A stretch of 64,000 bases of DNA from Lactonifactor longoviformis DSM 17459. GTDB lineage: Bacteria; Bacillota; Clostridia; Lachnospirales; Lachnospiraceae. Made by a program: the position numbers and the translations under genes. The stretch is from NCBI RefSeq assembly GCF_900129135.1, contig NZ_FQVI01000014.1, forward strand, positions 1 through 64,000, read 5' to 3'. Within the stretch, counting starts at the first letter, position 1; each line of letters starts with the position of its first letter. Shown one piece after another: positions 26,742 through 35,389 of the stretch. A model generated the notes under the pieces. That model was not told where the DNA came from and searched no databases. It was given only the letters and a program-made list of their open reading frames with translations.

Positions 26742-26840
26742 GTAAAATCCTCCTTAATTGTTTTAATAGTCCTTTTCCCCTGGGCGTTTCCGCCGTAACC
26801 TCCCTTCTTTTGTGGTTTCCTATGCATTTTGATGCATTAT

Positions 26841-26869
26841 TTATCATTAAACTAATACTTTAATGATAA
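26841..26869 (-). promoter_or_regulatory. Operator copy B over the transcription start of the sugar operon
   Basis: An 11-bp perfect inverted repeat: TTATCATTAAA (26841-26851), seven bases CTAATAC, then TTTAATGATAA (26859-26869). Twenty-one of its bases are identical, inverted, to the copy near 19.04 kb. It begins right where transcription should start after the -10 box at 26878-26873, the classic place for a repressor. The GntR protein encoded at the end of the operon is the obvious candidate. Confidence 0.75.
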
Positions 26870-26872
26870 TTT

Positions 26873-26878
26873 ATTATA
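26873..26878 (-). promoter_or_regulatory. -10 box of the sugar operon promoter
   Basis: TATAAT on the minus strand. The -35 region is poor (TTTTTG at 26901-26896 with 17-base spacing), which suggests a weak or activated promoter. Confidence 0.55.
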
Positions 26879-26895
26879 TAAATTGAAATTATGGG

Positions 26896-26939
26896 CAAAA
26901 AAGCGGCATAACTTTTTAAGTCATGCCGCTTTTTATGCC
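26896..26939 (-). terminator. Terminator of the integrase gene
   Basis: AAAGCGGCATAACTT and AAGTCATGCCGCTTT form a long stem with one mismatch around TTT; on the minus strand it ends in TTTTTT and on the plus strand in TTTTT, so it can stop transcription both ways. It isolates the integrase from the sugar operon. Confidence 0.85.
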
Positions 26940-26941
26940 AC

Positions 26942-28096
26942 TTAAAGATAACCAAACCGCAGTTTTTTCATCTCCGCCTTCTTTTGATCCGGGAGAACAT
27001 GGGAATATAAATCCATGGTGGTAGAAAAGTTCTGATGTCCGAGTATGGACTGGAGAACCTTCGGCGCCATACCGGATTCCATGCACCTTGTGGAAAAAGT
27101 GTGCCGTAAGGTGTGAGGGGTCATAGGGGGAAAGGGGATCCCGGCCTTTTCATTGATACGTGTAACAATCTTGTTGATATCTGCATTTAGAACACCGTGA
27201 CAGAGCGGTTTTCCGGTTCTTGAGGGAAAGACCAGACTCTCCATATCTTCCAGCTGCGGATGCTCGTTTCCCGGGCTTTCCCCGTGGAGCTGTTTATTCT
27301 GCAAGTCTTCCAGCAGGTTTATAGCCTTCGGCAAAAGGGGAATTTTTCTGTAACTGCTTGCTGTTTTGGGGGAGTCGCGGAAGCAGCCCCGCTGTTTGGT
27401 ATATTTTATGGTGCCGGTAACCATGAGACAAGCATTGGAAAGATCTACGTCGCACCACCTGAGTGCTCTTAGTTCACCTACCCGCATGCCCGTGAAAAGG
27501 GCGAGAGAGTAGATAGGAAAATAAGGACTTTTCCGGGCATAATCCAAAAAAATTTCTTGTTCTGTTCTGGAAAGTGCCTGCTGGCGGGGGGCGGAGCGCT
27601 GCCGGGGCAGCTCAAGCTTCTGTACCGGATTATTTTGCAGGAGATTCAGCCTGCAGGCCTGCTTAAACAGGCTGTTCAAAAGAGTATAACACAGATGGAC
27701 GGTATTATTGGAATAACCAGACTGCCTCAAATCATAGAAGAGCTGCTGCAGATTGTAAGGAGAAATATCTGCCAGCTTCCTCTGACCAAGGGAGGGGGAT
27801 AGATAATTGGCATAATAGTTATGATAAGTATCTACAGTACCCTGTTTTACGGAAAGAGACTTATATTTATTCAGCCACAGGTCAAACCAGAAGTCGAGAG
27901 AAGGGGTACTTCCCATTCCCGGGGCGCCGTGCTCTATTTCATATCTGGTATTGCGCAGCTTTTCCGTTACTCCTGTAAGGGTCCTGTGATATACGGCATA
28001 GCGTTTGCCCTGAAAGGTAAATCTGCCCTGATAGGATTTATTAGGCAGCTGTATAATTCCCCGCCCCAATTCTCTTCCTTTTTGATCTTTTCCCAT
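26942..28096 (-). CDS. Tyrosine-type site-specific recombinase/integrase
   Basis: A 384-residue phage/ICE-type integrase. The N-terminal part (about 12-55) resembles an arm-binding domain, 65-155 is the SAM-like core-binding domain, and the catalytic domain has Arg205 (TGMRVGELR), His328 and Arg331 (HTLRHTF), His354 (LGHQ) and Tyr364 (MDLYSHV): the catalytic set is complete. Full length for the family. AGGAGG is 9 bases before the ATG. No excisionase, relaxase or phage gene is near it and no tRNA adjoins, so it is either a remnant or a stand-alone recombinase. Confidence 0.92.
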   Translation of the reverse strand: MGKDQKGRELGRGIIQLPNKSYQGRFTFQGKRYAVYHRTLTGVTEKLRNTRYEIEHGAPGMGSTPSLDFWFDLWLNKYKSLSVKQGTVDTYHNYYANYLSPSLGQRKLADISPYNLQQLFYDLRQSGYSNNTVHLCYTLLNSLFKQACRLNLLQNNPVQKLELPRQRSAPRQQALSRTEQEIFLDYARKSPYFPIYSLALFTGMRVGELRALRWCDVDLSNACLMVTGTIKYTKQRGCFRDSPKTASSYRKIPLLPKAINLLEDLQNKQLHGESPGNEHPQLEDMESLVFPSRTGKPLCHGVLNADINKIVTRINEKAGIPFPPMTPHTLRHTFSTRCMESGMAPKVLQSILGHQNFSTTMDLYSHVLPDQKKAEMKKLRFGYL

Positions 28097-28234
28097 TTCT
28101 TAAAACCTCCTATATTATTTGTGCCATTTATATGCCAATTTGTTAATGATGGGACGTATGGCATATGTTTTTATCAGTATATAAGTTTTGGCCTGCAAGG
28201 GAAATATATGGATAAAGAAATTTGGAGAATACTG

Positions 28235-28262
28235 TTGACTTAACGGAAAAACATGTAATAAT
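28235..28262 (+). promoter_or_regulatory. Promoter of the cysteine-desulfidase-like gene
   Basis: TTGACT (28235-28240), 16 bases, AATAAT (28257-28262). A hairpin GCGGATT/AATCCGC (28275-28297) lies in the leader. Confidence 0.5.
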
Positions 28263-28322
28263 TAAGGGAGAATTGCGGATTGACAGAGGGAATCCGCTGC
28301 CTAAGAGCCTGGAGGAATGAGA

Positions 28323-29609
28323 ATGGATAAAAATGATTGTAAATATAGAAAATATATAGAATTGCTGAAAAAGGAGCTTGTGCCTGCTATGGGATGTACG
28401 GAACCCATAGCCATAGCCTATGGAGCAGCCAGGGCCAGAGAGGTTCTGGGCGGGCTGCCTGCTCACACTAAGATTGCTGTGAGCAGAAATATTGTTAAGA
28501 ATGTTAAGAGTGTGGTCATCCCCAACACCAACGGATTAAAGGGGATAGACGCAGCAGCAGCAGCGGGGATAGTCGCCGGCCGGGCGGATAAGGAACTGGA
28601 AGTGATATCGGCAGTTCCCGGGGATAAGAAGAGGGAGATAAAGGAGTATCTTGCGGCAAACACAATTGAGGTAGAGACTCAGGAGGGAGATCTGCTGTTC
28701 GATATACAGATTGAGATGTGTAAAGGGGAGGATCAGGTAAAGCTGAGAATTACCAGATCTCATACGAATATTGTCTATATTGAAAAAAACGGGAAAGTTC
28801 TGCTGGAGAATAGCTGTGAGGAGGCCAAGGAAAAGGAAGATGGTGTAGATCTGCTGACAGTGAAGGATATCGTAGACTTTGCGGAGTGTGCTGACTTAGA
28901 AGAACTTGCAGCTTATATAGAACCTCAGATTCAGTGTAACTATGCCATAGCCCAGGAAGGCATCCGGGGAACCTACGGAGCAAATATCGGAAAGGTACTG
29001 CTGAATTCTCAGGAGGATACAGTGCAGAATCGGGCGAAAGCTATGGCAGCAGCAGGTTCTGATGCCCGGATGAGCGGGTGCGAGCTTCCGGTGGTGATTC
29101 TTACAGGCAGCGGGAATCAGGGGATAGCAGCAGCTGTTCCTGTTATTGTCTATGCGGAAGAGATGGGGAGCAGCAGGGAGGAGCTTATCAGGGCAGTGGC
29201 TGTCTCAGACCTGATTACGATCCACCAGCGCTCCAGAATTGGTAAGCTTTCCGCTTACTGCGGGGCTGTAAATGCAGGATGTGCCAGCGGAACAGGCATT
29301 GCCTATCTTCAGGGCGGGAGATTTCCGGAAATTGCCCACACGATTGTAAACTCTCTGGCAGTTGTTTCAGGAATGATCTGCGATGGGGCAAAACCATCCT
29401 GTGCAGCTAAGATTGCTGTTTCTGTGGAGGCTGGTATATTGGGATACCATATGTACCTTCAGGGACAGGAGTTCAGAGGGGGAGACGGGATTGTGACCAA
29501 GGGGGTTGACGAGACCATTTACAATGTAGGGCAGCTGGGGAAAGACGGAATGCGTGAGACGGACAAAAAGATTGTAGATATTATGATGGGATGTGTCTCA
29601 AAAGAGTAA
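28323..29609 (+). CDS. L-cysteine desulfidase / UPF0597 (CyuA-like) protein
   Basis: A 428-residue protein of the UPF0597 family, related to the alpha chain of iron-sulfur L-serine dehydratase. The opening motif PAMGCTEPIAIAYGAA and later cysteines in MSGCELPV, NAGCASGTG and MICDGAKPSC would hold a [4Fe-4S] cluster. Relatives CyuA and archaeal desulfidase split cysteine into pyruvate, ammonia and sulfide. ATG 28323 is preferred (GGAGG 7 bases ahead) over ATG 28317, which is one base from the ribosome site. The gene stands alone before the riboflavin leader. Reaction inferred from family. Confidence 0.87.
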   Translation: MDKNDCKYRKYIELLKKELVPAMGCTEPIAIAYGAARAREVLGGLPAHTKIAVSRNIVKNVKSVVIPNTNGLKGIDAAAAAGIVAGRADKELEVISAVPGDKKREIKEYLAANTIEVETQEGDLLFDIQIEMCKGEDQVKLRITRSHTNIVYIEKNGKVLLENSCEEAKEKEDGVDLLTVKDIVDFAECADLEELAAYIEPQIQCNYAIAQEGIRGTYGANIGKVLLNSQEDTVQNRAKAMAAAGSDARMSGCELPVVILTGSGNQGIAAAVPVIVYAEEMGSSREELIRAVAVSDLITIHQRSRIGKLSAYCGAVNAGCASGTGIAYLQGGRFPEIAHTIVNSLAVVSGMICDGAKPSCAAKIAVSVEAGILGYHMYLQGQEFRGGDGIVTKGVDETIYNVGQLGKDGMRETDKKIVDIMMGCVSKE

Positions 29610-29627
29610 ATTCCACAAAGATGCTGT

Positions 29628-29656
29628 TTGACATTTCCTGTATCCTGTGATAAAGT
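29628..29656 (+). promoter_or_regulatory. Promoter of the riboflavin operon
   Basis: TTGACA (29628-29633), 17 bases, TAAAGT (29651-29656). Predicted start about 29663, 12 bases before the riboswitch. Confidence 0.75.
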
Positions 29657-29674
29657 AATAACAACTTAATAGAA

Positions 29675-29781
29675 ATCTTCAGGGCAGGGTTCGTTTCCCT
29701 ACCGGTGGTATAGCCCACGAGCCGCAAGGCATGATTCGGTGTAACTCCGAAGCCGACAGTAAAGTCTGGATGGAAGAAGAT
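29675..29781 (+). ncRNA. FMN riboswitch (RFN element)
   Basis: ATCTTC (29675-29680) and GAAGAT (29776-29781) close the P1 stem. The inner core shows the conserved RFN blocks: AGGGCAGGGT, CCCTACCGGTGGTA, GCCCACGAGCC, GATTCGGTGTAACTCCGA and GCCGACAGTAAAGTCTGG. When FMN is bound the downstream terminator forms and riboflavin genes are shut off. A hairpin GCGCAGC/GCTGTGC (29801-29818) between aptamer and terminator may take part in the switch. Confidence 0.97.
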
Positions 29782-29842
29782 AATTCATAACGATCGGACA
29801 GCGCAGCTAATGCTGTGCGGGTCTGAATTTCTTATGTTATTC

Positions 29843-29875
29843 AGCTCTGGAATGTTTATCATTTCAGAGCTTTTT
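29843..29875 (+). terminator. Riboswitch-controlled terminator of the rib operon
   Basis: AGCTCTGGAATG (29843-29854) pairs with CATTTCAGAGCT (29860-29871) with one mismatch, then TTTTT. It lies 62 bases after the aptamer and 138 bases before ribD. Confidence 0.9.
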
Positions 29876-30012
29876 ACATATTGGGAAAACAACAGCGGTT
29901 TACTGCTGTGTGCAGTTTATCTGATGGATTGTTATGGAGCGCGCCGTGTCCTGGATATTTTTATTCAGGGCATTTTTTGTGTTTGGTCGAGAATAAAGGA
30001 GGCGCAGAACAA

Positions 30013-31125
30013 TTGACAGAGGATGAAAAGTATATGCAGGCAGCACTGGAGCTTGCAAAGAAGGGTATGGGATTTGTGAATCCGAACCCTATGGTTGGGG
30101 CAGTCATTGTAAAGGACGGCAGAATCATAGGCCAGGGATTTCACGAGAGGTATGGAGGGCCCCATGCGGAGCGCAAAGCACTGGCATCCTGCAGAGAATC
30201 GCCGGAGGGCGCAGTCATGTATGTGACCCTTGAACCATGCTGCCATTACGGAAAAACTCCGCCCTGCACAGAAGCCATATTGGAGAGCGGGATTCGAAGA
30301 GTGGTGGCAGGGTGTGAAGATCCCAATCCTAAGGTGGCTGGAAAAGGGCTTCGCTGTCTCAGAAACGGGGGCGTGGAGGTGGAGCTTGGAACACTGGAAG
30401 AGGAATGCATTTATCTCAATGAAGTGTTTTTTCATTTTATTCGGCAACAGATGCCTTTTGTGGTTATGAAGTATGCAATGACAATGGACGGCAAAATTGC
30501 TACACGGACAGGGGCGTCTAAGTGGATTACCGGGGAAGCGGCCAGAAGGAGAGTACACGAGGACCGGCACCGCTATGCCTCGGTTATGGCAGGAAGCGGG
30601 ACTGTGACAGCAGATGATCCTATGCTTACCTGCCGCCTGCCGGGTATGAGAAATCCGGTGAGGATTATCTGTGATTCCAGGCTGAGGATCCCATTAGACT
30701 CCCGGGTGGTCACCACAACCAGTGAGGTACCTACATGGATCGCTACCGCAAGCCCGGATCAAGAGCGATGGAAAAGATATCAGGAGGCGGGATGCAGAAT
30801 CCTTTATACAGAGAGCGGAGTACAAGGGCACCTGGATCTGAAAAAGCTGATGGGGAGACTATACCGGGAGAAAATCGACAGCATTCTTCTGGAAGGGGGA
30901 GGTACCCTTAACTTTTCGGCGCTCCAGTCCGGGATTGTAAATAAACTGCAGGTATATCTTGCCCCGAAGATTTTTGGGGGGAGCAGTGCAAAAACTCCTG
31001 TAGAGGGACCGGGAGTTGCTGTGCCAGGGGATGCGTATATCCTTACCCGCAGCAGGATCGAGCCCCTGGGAGAGGATTTTCTGATAGAGAGTGAGGTGGA
31101 GTACGGTGTTCACAGGGATAATTGA
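30013..31125 (+). CDS. ribD: Bifunctional riboflavin deaminase/reductase
   Basis: A 370-residue two-domain enzyme. The N-terminal deaminase (1-145) has the zinc site HAE in GGPHAERKAL and EPCCHYGKTPPC; the C-terminal reductase (150-365) has MKYAMTMDGKIATRTG and EGGGTLNFS. It deaminates and then reduces the pyrimidine made from GTP. I place the start at TTG 30013, with AAAGGAGG 10 bases ahead and homology beginning right after (LTEDEKYMQAALELA); the open frame upstream runs through the terminator and is not coding. First gene of the FMN-controlled operon; it overlaps ribE by 20 bases. Confidence 0.95.
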   Translation: MTEDEKYMQAALELAKKGMGFVNPNPMVGAVIVKDGRIIGQGFHERYGGPHAERKALASCRESPEGAVMYVTLEPCCHYGKTPPCTEAILESGIRRVVAGCEDPNPKVAGKGLRCLRNGGVEVELGTLEEECIYLNEVFFHFIRQQMPFVVMKYAMTMDGKIATRTGASKWITGEAARRRVHEDRHRYASVMAGSGTVTADDPMLTCRLPGMRNPVRIICDSRLRIPLDSRVVTTTSEVPTWIATASPDQERWKRYQEAGCRILYTESGVQGHLDLKKLMGRLYREKIDSILLEGGGTLNFSALQSGIVNKLQVYLAPKIFGGSSAKTPVEGPGVAVPGDAYILTRSRIEPLGEDFLIESEVEYGVHRDN

Positions 31126-31753
31126 GGAGATAGGAGTGATTGCCGGTATAACCAGAGGGGAGAAGTCTTCTGTGCTGCAGATAAAGGGAGAAAAAATATT
31201 CGGGGATCTGCGGAAGGGGGACAGTGTAGCGGTAAATGGAGTGTGTCTGACTGCTGCTAAAATCCAGGGAAATACGTTTGATGCGGATGTTATGTGTGAA
31301 ACTTTAAACCGCTCTTCTCTGGGAAGTCTTCACACTGGCAGCAGGGTGAACCTGGAAAGGGCGATGGCCGCAGACGGGAGATTCGGGGGACATATCGTAT
31401 CCGGCCACATTGACGGGACTGGCAGGATTCTGGAGGTAAAGAGGGAAGACAATGCTGTCTGGTACCGGGTGGAGGCGCCGGAGCGGATTATGAAATATAT
31501 TGTAGAAAAAGGATCAGTTGCCATAGACGGAATCAGTCTTACGGTAGCCAGAGCGGGAAAACAGGAGTTCAGTGTTTCTGTCATTCCCCATACTGCTTCT
31601 CACACGGTTCTGTCGGAGCGATTCCCTGGAAGTATCGTGAATCTGGAGAACGATGTGATAGGGAAATACGTGGAAAAGCTGCTGGGAACAGAACGGGAGA
31701 AGAAGGATACCCCTGGGGTAACTATGGAGCTGCTTTGGAAAGCAGGATATTAG
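31106..31753 (+). CDS. ribE: Riboflavin synthase, alpha subunit
   Basis: A 215-residue enzyme with two similar barrels (about 1-95 and 96-190), which turns two lumazine molecules into riboflavin. The start is GTG 31106, giving the family N-terminus MFTGIIEEIG; GGTGGAG is 4 bases ahead. Repeated motifs are NGVCLTA in the first half and DGISLTVA in the second. It overlaps the end of ribD by 20 bases, so translation is coupled. Confidence 0.95.
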   Translation: MFTGIIEEIGVIAGITRGEKSSVLQIKGEKIFGDLRKGDSVAVNGVCLTAAKIQGNTFDADVMCETLNRSSLGSLHTGSRVNLERAMAADGRFGGHIVSGHIDGTGRILEVKREDNAVWYRVEAPERIMKYIVEKGSVAIDGISLTVARAGKQEFSVSVIPHTASHTVLSERFPGSIVNLENDVIGKYVEKLLGTEREKKDTPGVTMELLWKAGY

Positions 31754-31776
31754 CGGATGGTTGAGGAGGATATATA

Positions 31777-32976
31777 ATGGGTCAATACAGTACGATTGAG
31801 GAGGCTCTTTTGGAGCTTCAAAAAGGTAGAATTATTATAGCTACAGATGATGAGGACAGGGAGAATGAGGGGGATTTTATTTGCGCGGCCCAGTTTGCCA
31901 CCACGGAGAATGTTAACTTTATGGCCAAGTACGGGAAAGGGCTTATCTGTATGCCCATGGGGGAGGAGATTTGCAAAAGACTGGAGCTGCCTCAGATGGT
32001 GGTGAAAAATACAGATAACCACGAGACTGCATTTACGGTTTCCATTGACCACATATCTACAGGAACCGGCATTTCTGCTGAAGAGCGTTCTGTTACGGCT
32101 ATGAAGTGTGTGGAAAAGGGGGCGGGGCCGGAAGACTTTCGGCGTCCGGGACATATGTTTCCTCTTCTGGCCAGAAAAAATGGAGTTCTGGAGCGGGGCG
32201 GCCACACAGAGGCTACCGTAGATTTTATGCGGCTGGCAGGGCTTGAGGCCTGCGGACTTTGCTGTGAGATTATGAGAGATGACGGAACTATGATGCGGGG
32301 ATGGGAACTGGAGGAGCTTGCAAAGCAATGGGATCTCAAGCTGATTACCATCAAAGCCCTTCAGGAGTACAGAAAGAAGCATGAGAAGCTGGTTGACCGG
32401 GTAACATGCGCTCATATGCCTACAAAATATGGGGATTTCCAGATTTACGGGTATGTGAATAAGCTAAACGGGGAGCATCATGTGGCCCTGGTAAAGGGAG
32501 AGATAGGAGATGGCAGGAATCTGCTGTGCAGAGTTCACTCGGAATGTCTGACAGGGGATGCCTTTGGTTCTTCCCGGTGTGACTGCGGCCAGCAGCTGGC
32601 AGCTGCCCTTGCCGGAATAGAGCGGGAGGGCCGGGGCGTTCTTCTGTACATGCGGCAGGAGGGGCGGGGAATCGGTCTCATTAATAAATTAAAGGCCTAT
32701 GAGCTGCAGGAACAGGGGATGGATACGGTGCAGGCTAATCTGGCGCTGGGATTCAAAGAGGACCTCAGGGAATATTATATTGGAGCGCAGATTCTAAAGG
32801 ATCTGGGTGCCAGAACGTTACGGCTGCTCACTAACAATCCCCAGAAAGTTTATGAGCTGGGAGACTATGGCATGGAGATTGTGGAGCGGGTATCGCTTCA
32901 GATGAAGGCTACAGCCCATGACATCGTTTATCTGCGCACCAAACAGGAGAAGATGGGGCATATGCTCAATTATTAA
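31777..32976 (+). CDS. ribBA: Bifunctional DHBP synthase / GTP cyclohydrolase II
   Basis: A 399-residue fusion supplying both riboflavin precursors. Residues about 1-200 are RibB, with [11 protein letters not shown] binding metal and ribulose-5-P. Residues 205-399 are RibA: the zinc cysteines lie in [20 protein letters not shown], and [10 protein letters not shown] and LLTNNPQK are GTP-site motifs. Both halves look active. AGGAGG lies about 8 bases before the ATG. Confidence 0.96.
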   Translation: MGQYSTIEEALLELQKGRIIIATDDEDRENEGDFICAAQFATTENVNFMAKYGKGLICMPMGEEICKRLELPQMVVKNTDNHETAFTVSIDHISTGTGISAEERSVTAMKCVEKGAGPEDFRRPGHMFPLLARKNGVLERGGHTEATVDFMRLAGLEACGLCCEIMRDDGTMMRGWELEELAKQWDLKLITIKALQEYRKKHEKLVDRVTCAHMPTKYGDFQIYGYVNKLNGEHHVALVKGEIGDGRNLLCRVHSECLTGDAFGSSRCDCGQQLAAALAGIEREGRGVLLYMRQEGRGIGLINKLKAYELQEQGMDTVQANLALGFKEDLREYYIGAQILKDLGARTLRLLTNNPQKVYELGDYGMEIVERVSLQMKATAHDIVYLRTKQEKMGHMLNY

Positions 32977-33039
32977 GGACTGGAAATGCAGGATGAACGG
33001 AAGGGCAAAAAGGATGGGAATGGAGGACACAGATAGACT

Positions 33040-33507
33040 ATGAGAGTTTATGAAGGAAAACTGGTTACAGAAAACATAAGGGTGGGGATGGTTGCTGCCC
33101 GTTTTAACGAATTTATTGTATCAAAACTAATAGAAGGTGCTCTGGACGGACTGCGGCGCCATGGGGTTGAGGATGACAGCATTGACCTGGCCTGGGTGCC
33201 TGGAGCGTTTGAGATACCATTGATTGCCTCGCAGATGGCAAAAAGCGGGAAATATGACGCAGTGATCTGCCTGGGCGCAGTGATCAGAGGAAGTACGTCC
33301 CATTATGACTACGTGTGCAGTGAAGTGTCAAAAGGAATTGCCCAGGTATCTCTGAAAAGCGATATCCCTGTGATGTTCGGGGTGCTCACTACAGATACCA
33401 TAGAGCAGGCCATCGAAAGAGCAGGGACAAAAGCGGGAAATAAAGGATTTGACTGTGCGGCCGGAGCAATTGAGATGGTTAATCTGATGCGGGAAATAAA
33501 GGAATAA
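33040..33507 (+). CDS. ribH: 6,7-dimethyl-8-ribityllumazine synthase
   Basis: A 155-residue enzyme that condenses the ribitylamino-uracil with dihydroxybutanone phosphate. Motifs: [39 protein letters not shown] (with the catalytic histidine) and the late [10 protein letters not shown]. Length is standard. It is the fourth rib gene; a HAD gene follows 4 bases after its stop. Confidence 0.96.
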   Translation: MRVYEGKLVTENIRVGMVAARFNEFIVSKLIEGALDGLRRHGVEDDSIDLAWVPGAFEIPLIASQMAKSGKYDAVICLGAVIRGSTSHYDYVCSEVSKGIAQVSLKSDIPVMFGVLTTDTIEQAIERAGTKAGNKGFDCAAGAIEMVNLMREIKE

Positions 33508-33511
33508 CCAG

Positions 33512-34174
33512 ATGAATCTTTTGTTTGATTACGACGGGACCCTTCATGACTGTGCAAGAATCTATATACCTGCTTTCCGGGAGGTGTACCGCCGGATAAC
33601 AGAGGCTGGATATGTCCCGTTCCGGGAGTGGAGAGACGCGGAGATTACAAAATGGCTGGGATACAGCCCCAGGGATATGTGGAATGTCTTTCTGCCTTCG
33701 CTATCTGACAGGGAAAAAGAAAAATACAGCAAGGCCATTGGAACCTGCATGGAGGAACAGACAGATTCAGGAAACGCACATCTGTATCCGGGGGCAGAAG
33801 AAATGCTGGAGGAACTCAAACAAGCAGGGCATACTCTGCTGCTCCTTAGTAACTGTAAAACTGCATATATGGAACAGCACAGAAGAATATTTCAGCTGGA
33901 CAGATATTTTACAGGATATTATCCTGCAGAAGCGTACGGATACCAGGAAAAGTGGAGGATATTTCCCATAATAGAAAAGAAACATCCGGGAACCTATGTT
34001 GTGATAGGGGATCGGCTTCATGATATGGAGATCAGGGAGAGGTGGGGGATCCCGGCAATTGGGTGTGCGTATGGGTATGGAAAACCGGAAGAACTAAGGG
34101 AAGCAAATGGGATTGCGGAGAGTATAGAGGGGGTAAAGCAGGAGATAGATAGAATTGGGGACAGGGCTGGGTGA
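33512..34174 (+). CDS. HAD-family phosphatase in the riboflavin operon
   Basis: A 220-residue HAD hydrolase with a helical cap. Catalytic motifs are all present: DYDGT at 6-10, LLSNCK (motif II), a lysine in GYQEKWRIF and GDRLHDMEI (motif IV). AAAGGA is 8 bases before the ATG, and the gene begins 4 bases after the ribH stop, so it is cotranscribed. Riboflavin synthesis needs a phosphatase for 5-amino-6-(5-phosphoribitylamino)uracil, a job done by HAD enzymes in other bacteria, and none of the other rib genes does it. That role is likely but inferred. Confidence 0.85.
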   Translation: MNLLFDYDGTLHDCARIYIPAFREVYRRITEAGYVPFREWRDAEITKWLGYSPRDMWNVFLPSLSDREKEKYSKAIGTCMEEQTDSGNAHLYPGAEEMLEELKQAGHTLLLLSNCKTAYMEQHRRIFQLDRYFTGYYPAEAYGYQEKWRIFPIIEKKHPGTYVVIGDRLHDMEIRERWGIPAIGCAYGYGKPEELREANGIAESIEGVKQEIDRIGDRAG

Positions 34175-34236
34175 AAAAGGGACACCCTGAATCCATTTTG
34201 GGACGTGTTCTTTCTAGAAAGAACACGTCCCCTTTT
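34175..34236. repeat. REP-like dispersed element, copy 1, acting as terminator
   Basis: Core is a perfect 32-bp palindrome at 34200-34231, left arm GGGACGTGTTCTTTCT, preceded by AAAAAGGGACA and ATTTTG and followed by CTTTTT. The same design recurs at 52.53-52.60 kb. It lies between the convergent HAD and asnA genes and makes an excellent two-way terminator. Confidence 0.85.
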
Positions 34237-34242
34237 TACACT

Positions 34243-35253
34243 TTAAAGTAATGGTATCCCATGTGCCTCGGCGTAATCTAAGGTTTCCCGGGGCCAGATG
34301 GAGGCCTGCACTTCTCCGATGTGGGCCTTACGCAGAAAGAACATACAGATACGGGACTGTCCGATTCCTCCGCCTACGGTGTAGGGCAGCTTTCCCTCCA
34401 GGATGGCTTTTTGGAACGGAAGGTTGGCCCGTTCCGGACATCCTGCTTTTTGCAGCTGACTGAGGAGTGCTGCTTCGTCCACCCGGATTCCCATGGAGGA
34501 GAGTTCCAGAGCAATATCAAGTACCGGATAGTAGACAATAATATCCCCGTTGAGGCTCCAGTCGTCATAGTCTGGTGCCCGGCCGTCGTGTTTTTCACCG
34601 GATGCAAGGACATCTCCGATCTGCATAATAAATACAGCTCCATGTTCTTTTGCTATCTTATATTCCCGTTCTTTGGGGGTGCAGTCCGGATATTTATCCT
34701 CTAATTCCTGTGAGGTGATAAAGAAGATTTCTTTCGGCAGTATTTCTTCTATGTAGTCGTACTGAATGGCCATATATTTCTCTGTTTTTTTAAACACTTT
34801 GTAAACTGTTGCCACGATCTCTCTCAGTTTTTGTTCTGTCCGCTCTTCTTTGGATAGGATCTTTTCCCAATCCCACTGATCTACGTAGAGGGAATGGATA
34901 TTGTCTGTATCCTCATCCCGGCGTATAGCGTTCATATCTGTGTACAGGCCTTCGCCGTAGGAAAAACCGTATTTGTAAAGAGCATAACGTTTCCACTTTG
35001 CAAGGGAATGTACGATCTCTGCCGGAGAGTCCTCCTGTTCTCTGATGCCGAAGGATACCGGGCGCTCAAACCCGTTCAGATTATCGTTGAGGCCGGATTC
35101 GGGGGTTACGATCAGGGGCGCGGAAACTCTCAGCAGATTCAGGCGCTGGATCAGTGTCTGCTGAAAAAAATCTTTGACAGTTTTGATTCCTATCTGGGTA
35201 TCGTACAGACTAAGCTGGGGGGTATATCCCTCTGGTATAATAAATGATTCCAT
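34243..35253 (-). CDS. asnA: Aspartate--ammonia ligase (asparagine synthetase A)
   Basis: A 336-residue class-II-synthetase-like enzyme that makes free asparagine from aspartate, ammonia and ATP. Motifs: the N-terminus TPQLSLYDTQIGIKTVKDFFQQ, VTPESGLNDNLNG, and the C-terminal GGGIGQSRICMFFLRKAHIGEVQ. The ATG at 35253 has AAAGGGAG ahead; an in-frame extension upstream runs through the promoter and is not coding. It ends against the repeat terminator. Two genes away, the transamidation operon offers a second asparagine route. Confidence 0.96.
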   Translation of the reverse strand: MESFIIPEGYTPQLSLYDTQIGIKTVKDFFQQTLIQRLNLLRVSAPLIVTPESGLNDNLNGFERPVSFGIREQEDSPAEIVHSLAKWKRYALYKYGFSYGEGLYTDMNAIRRDEDTDNIHSLYVDQWDWEKILSKEERTEQKLREIVATVYKVFKKTEKYMAIQYDYIEEILPKEIFFITSQELEDKYPDCTPKEREYKIAKEHGAVFIMQIGDVLASGEKHDGRAPDYDDWSLNGDIIVYYPVLDIALELSSMGIRVDEAALLSQLQKAGCPERANLPFQKAILEGKLPYTVGGGIGQSRICMFFLRKAHIGEVQASIWPRETLDYAEAHGIPLL

Positions 35254-35306
35254 GTTTATTCTCCCTTTTTGGTGTTGGTTAAAATATATATTCTCTAATT
35301 CTTTAT

Positions 35307-35334
35307 AATATAACAAAACCCCCTTAATGTACAA
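35307..35334 (-). promoter_or_regulatory. Promoter of asnA
   Basis: On the minus strand TTGTAC (35334-35329), 16 bases, TATATT (35312-35307). The 135-base gap after the YdeI gene holds little else. Confidence 0.55.
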
Positions 35335-35389
35335 CTATAAAATTAAAAAAGCAGCTGGCAGAACGCCTGTGAAAAGAGTGTGGTGACAG

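Noticed and set aside
19034-26869. The 21-bp repeats as integrase attachment sites
   Set aside because: They are inverted, not direct, and one lies exactly over a promoter start next to a GntR gene; operator is the better reading, though the alternative is kept as a low-weight finding.
29881-30012. In-frame extension of ribD upstream of TTG 30013
   Set aside because: It begins just after the riboswitch terminator, has no ribosome site and no homology; the TTG start has AAAGGAGG.
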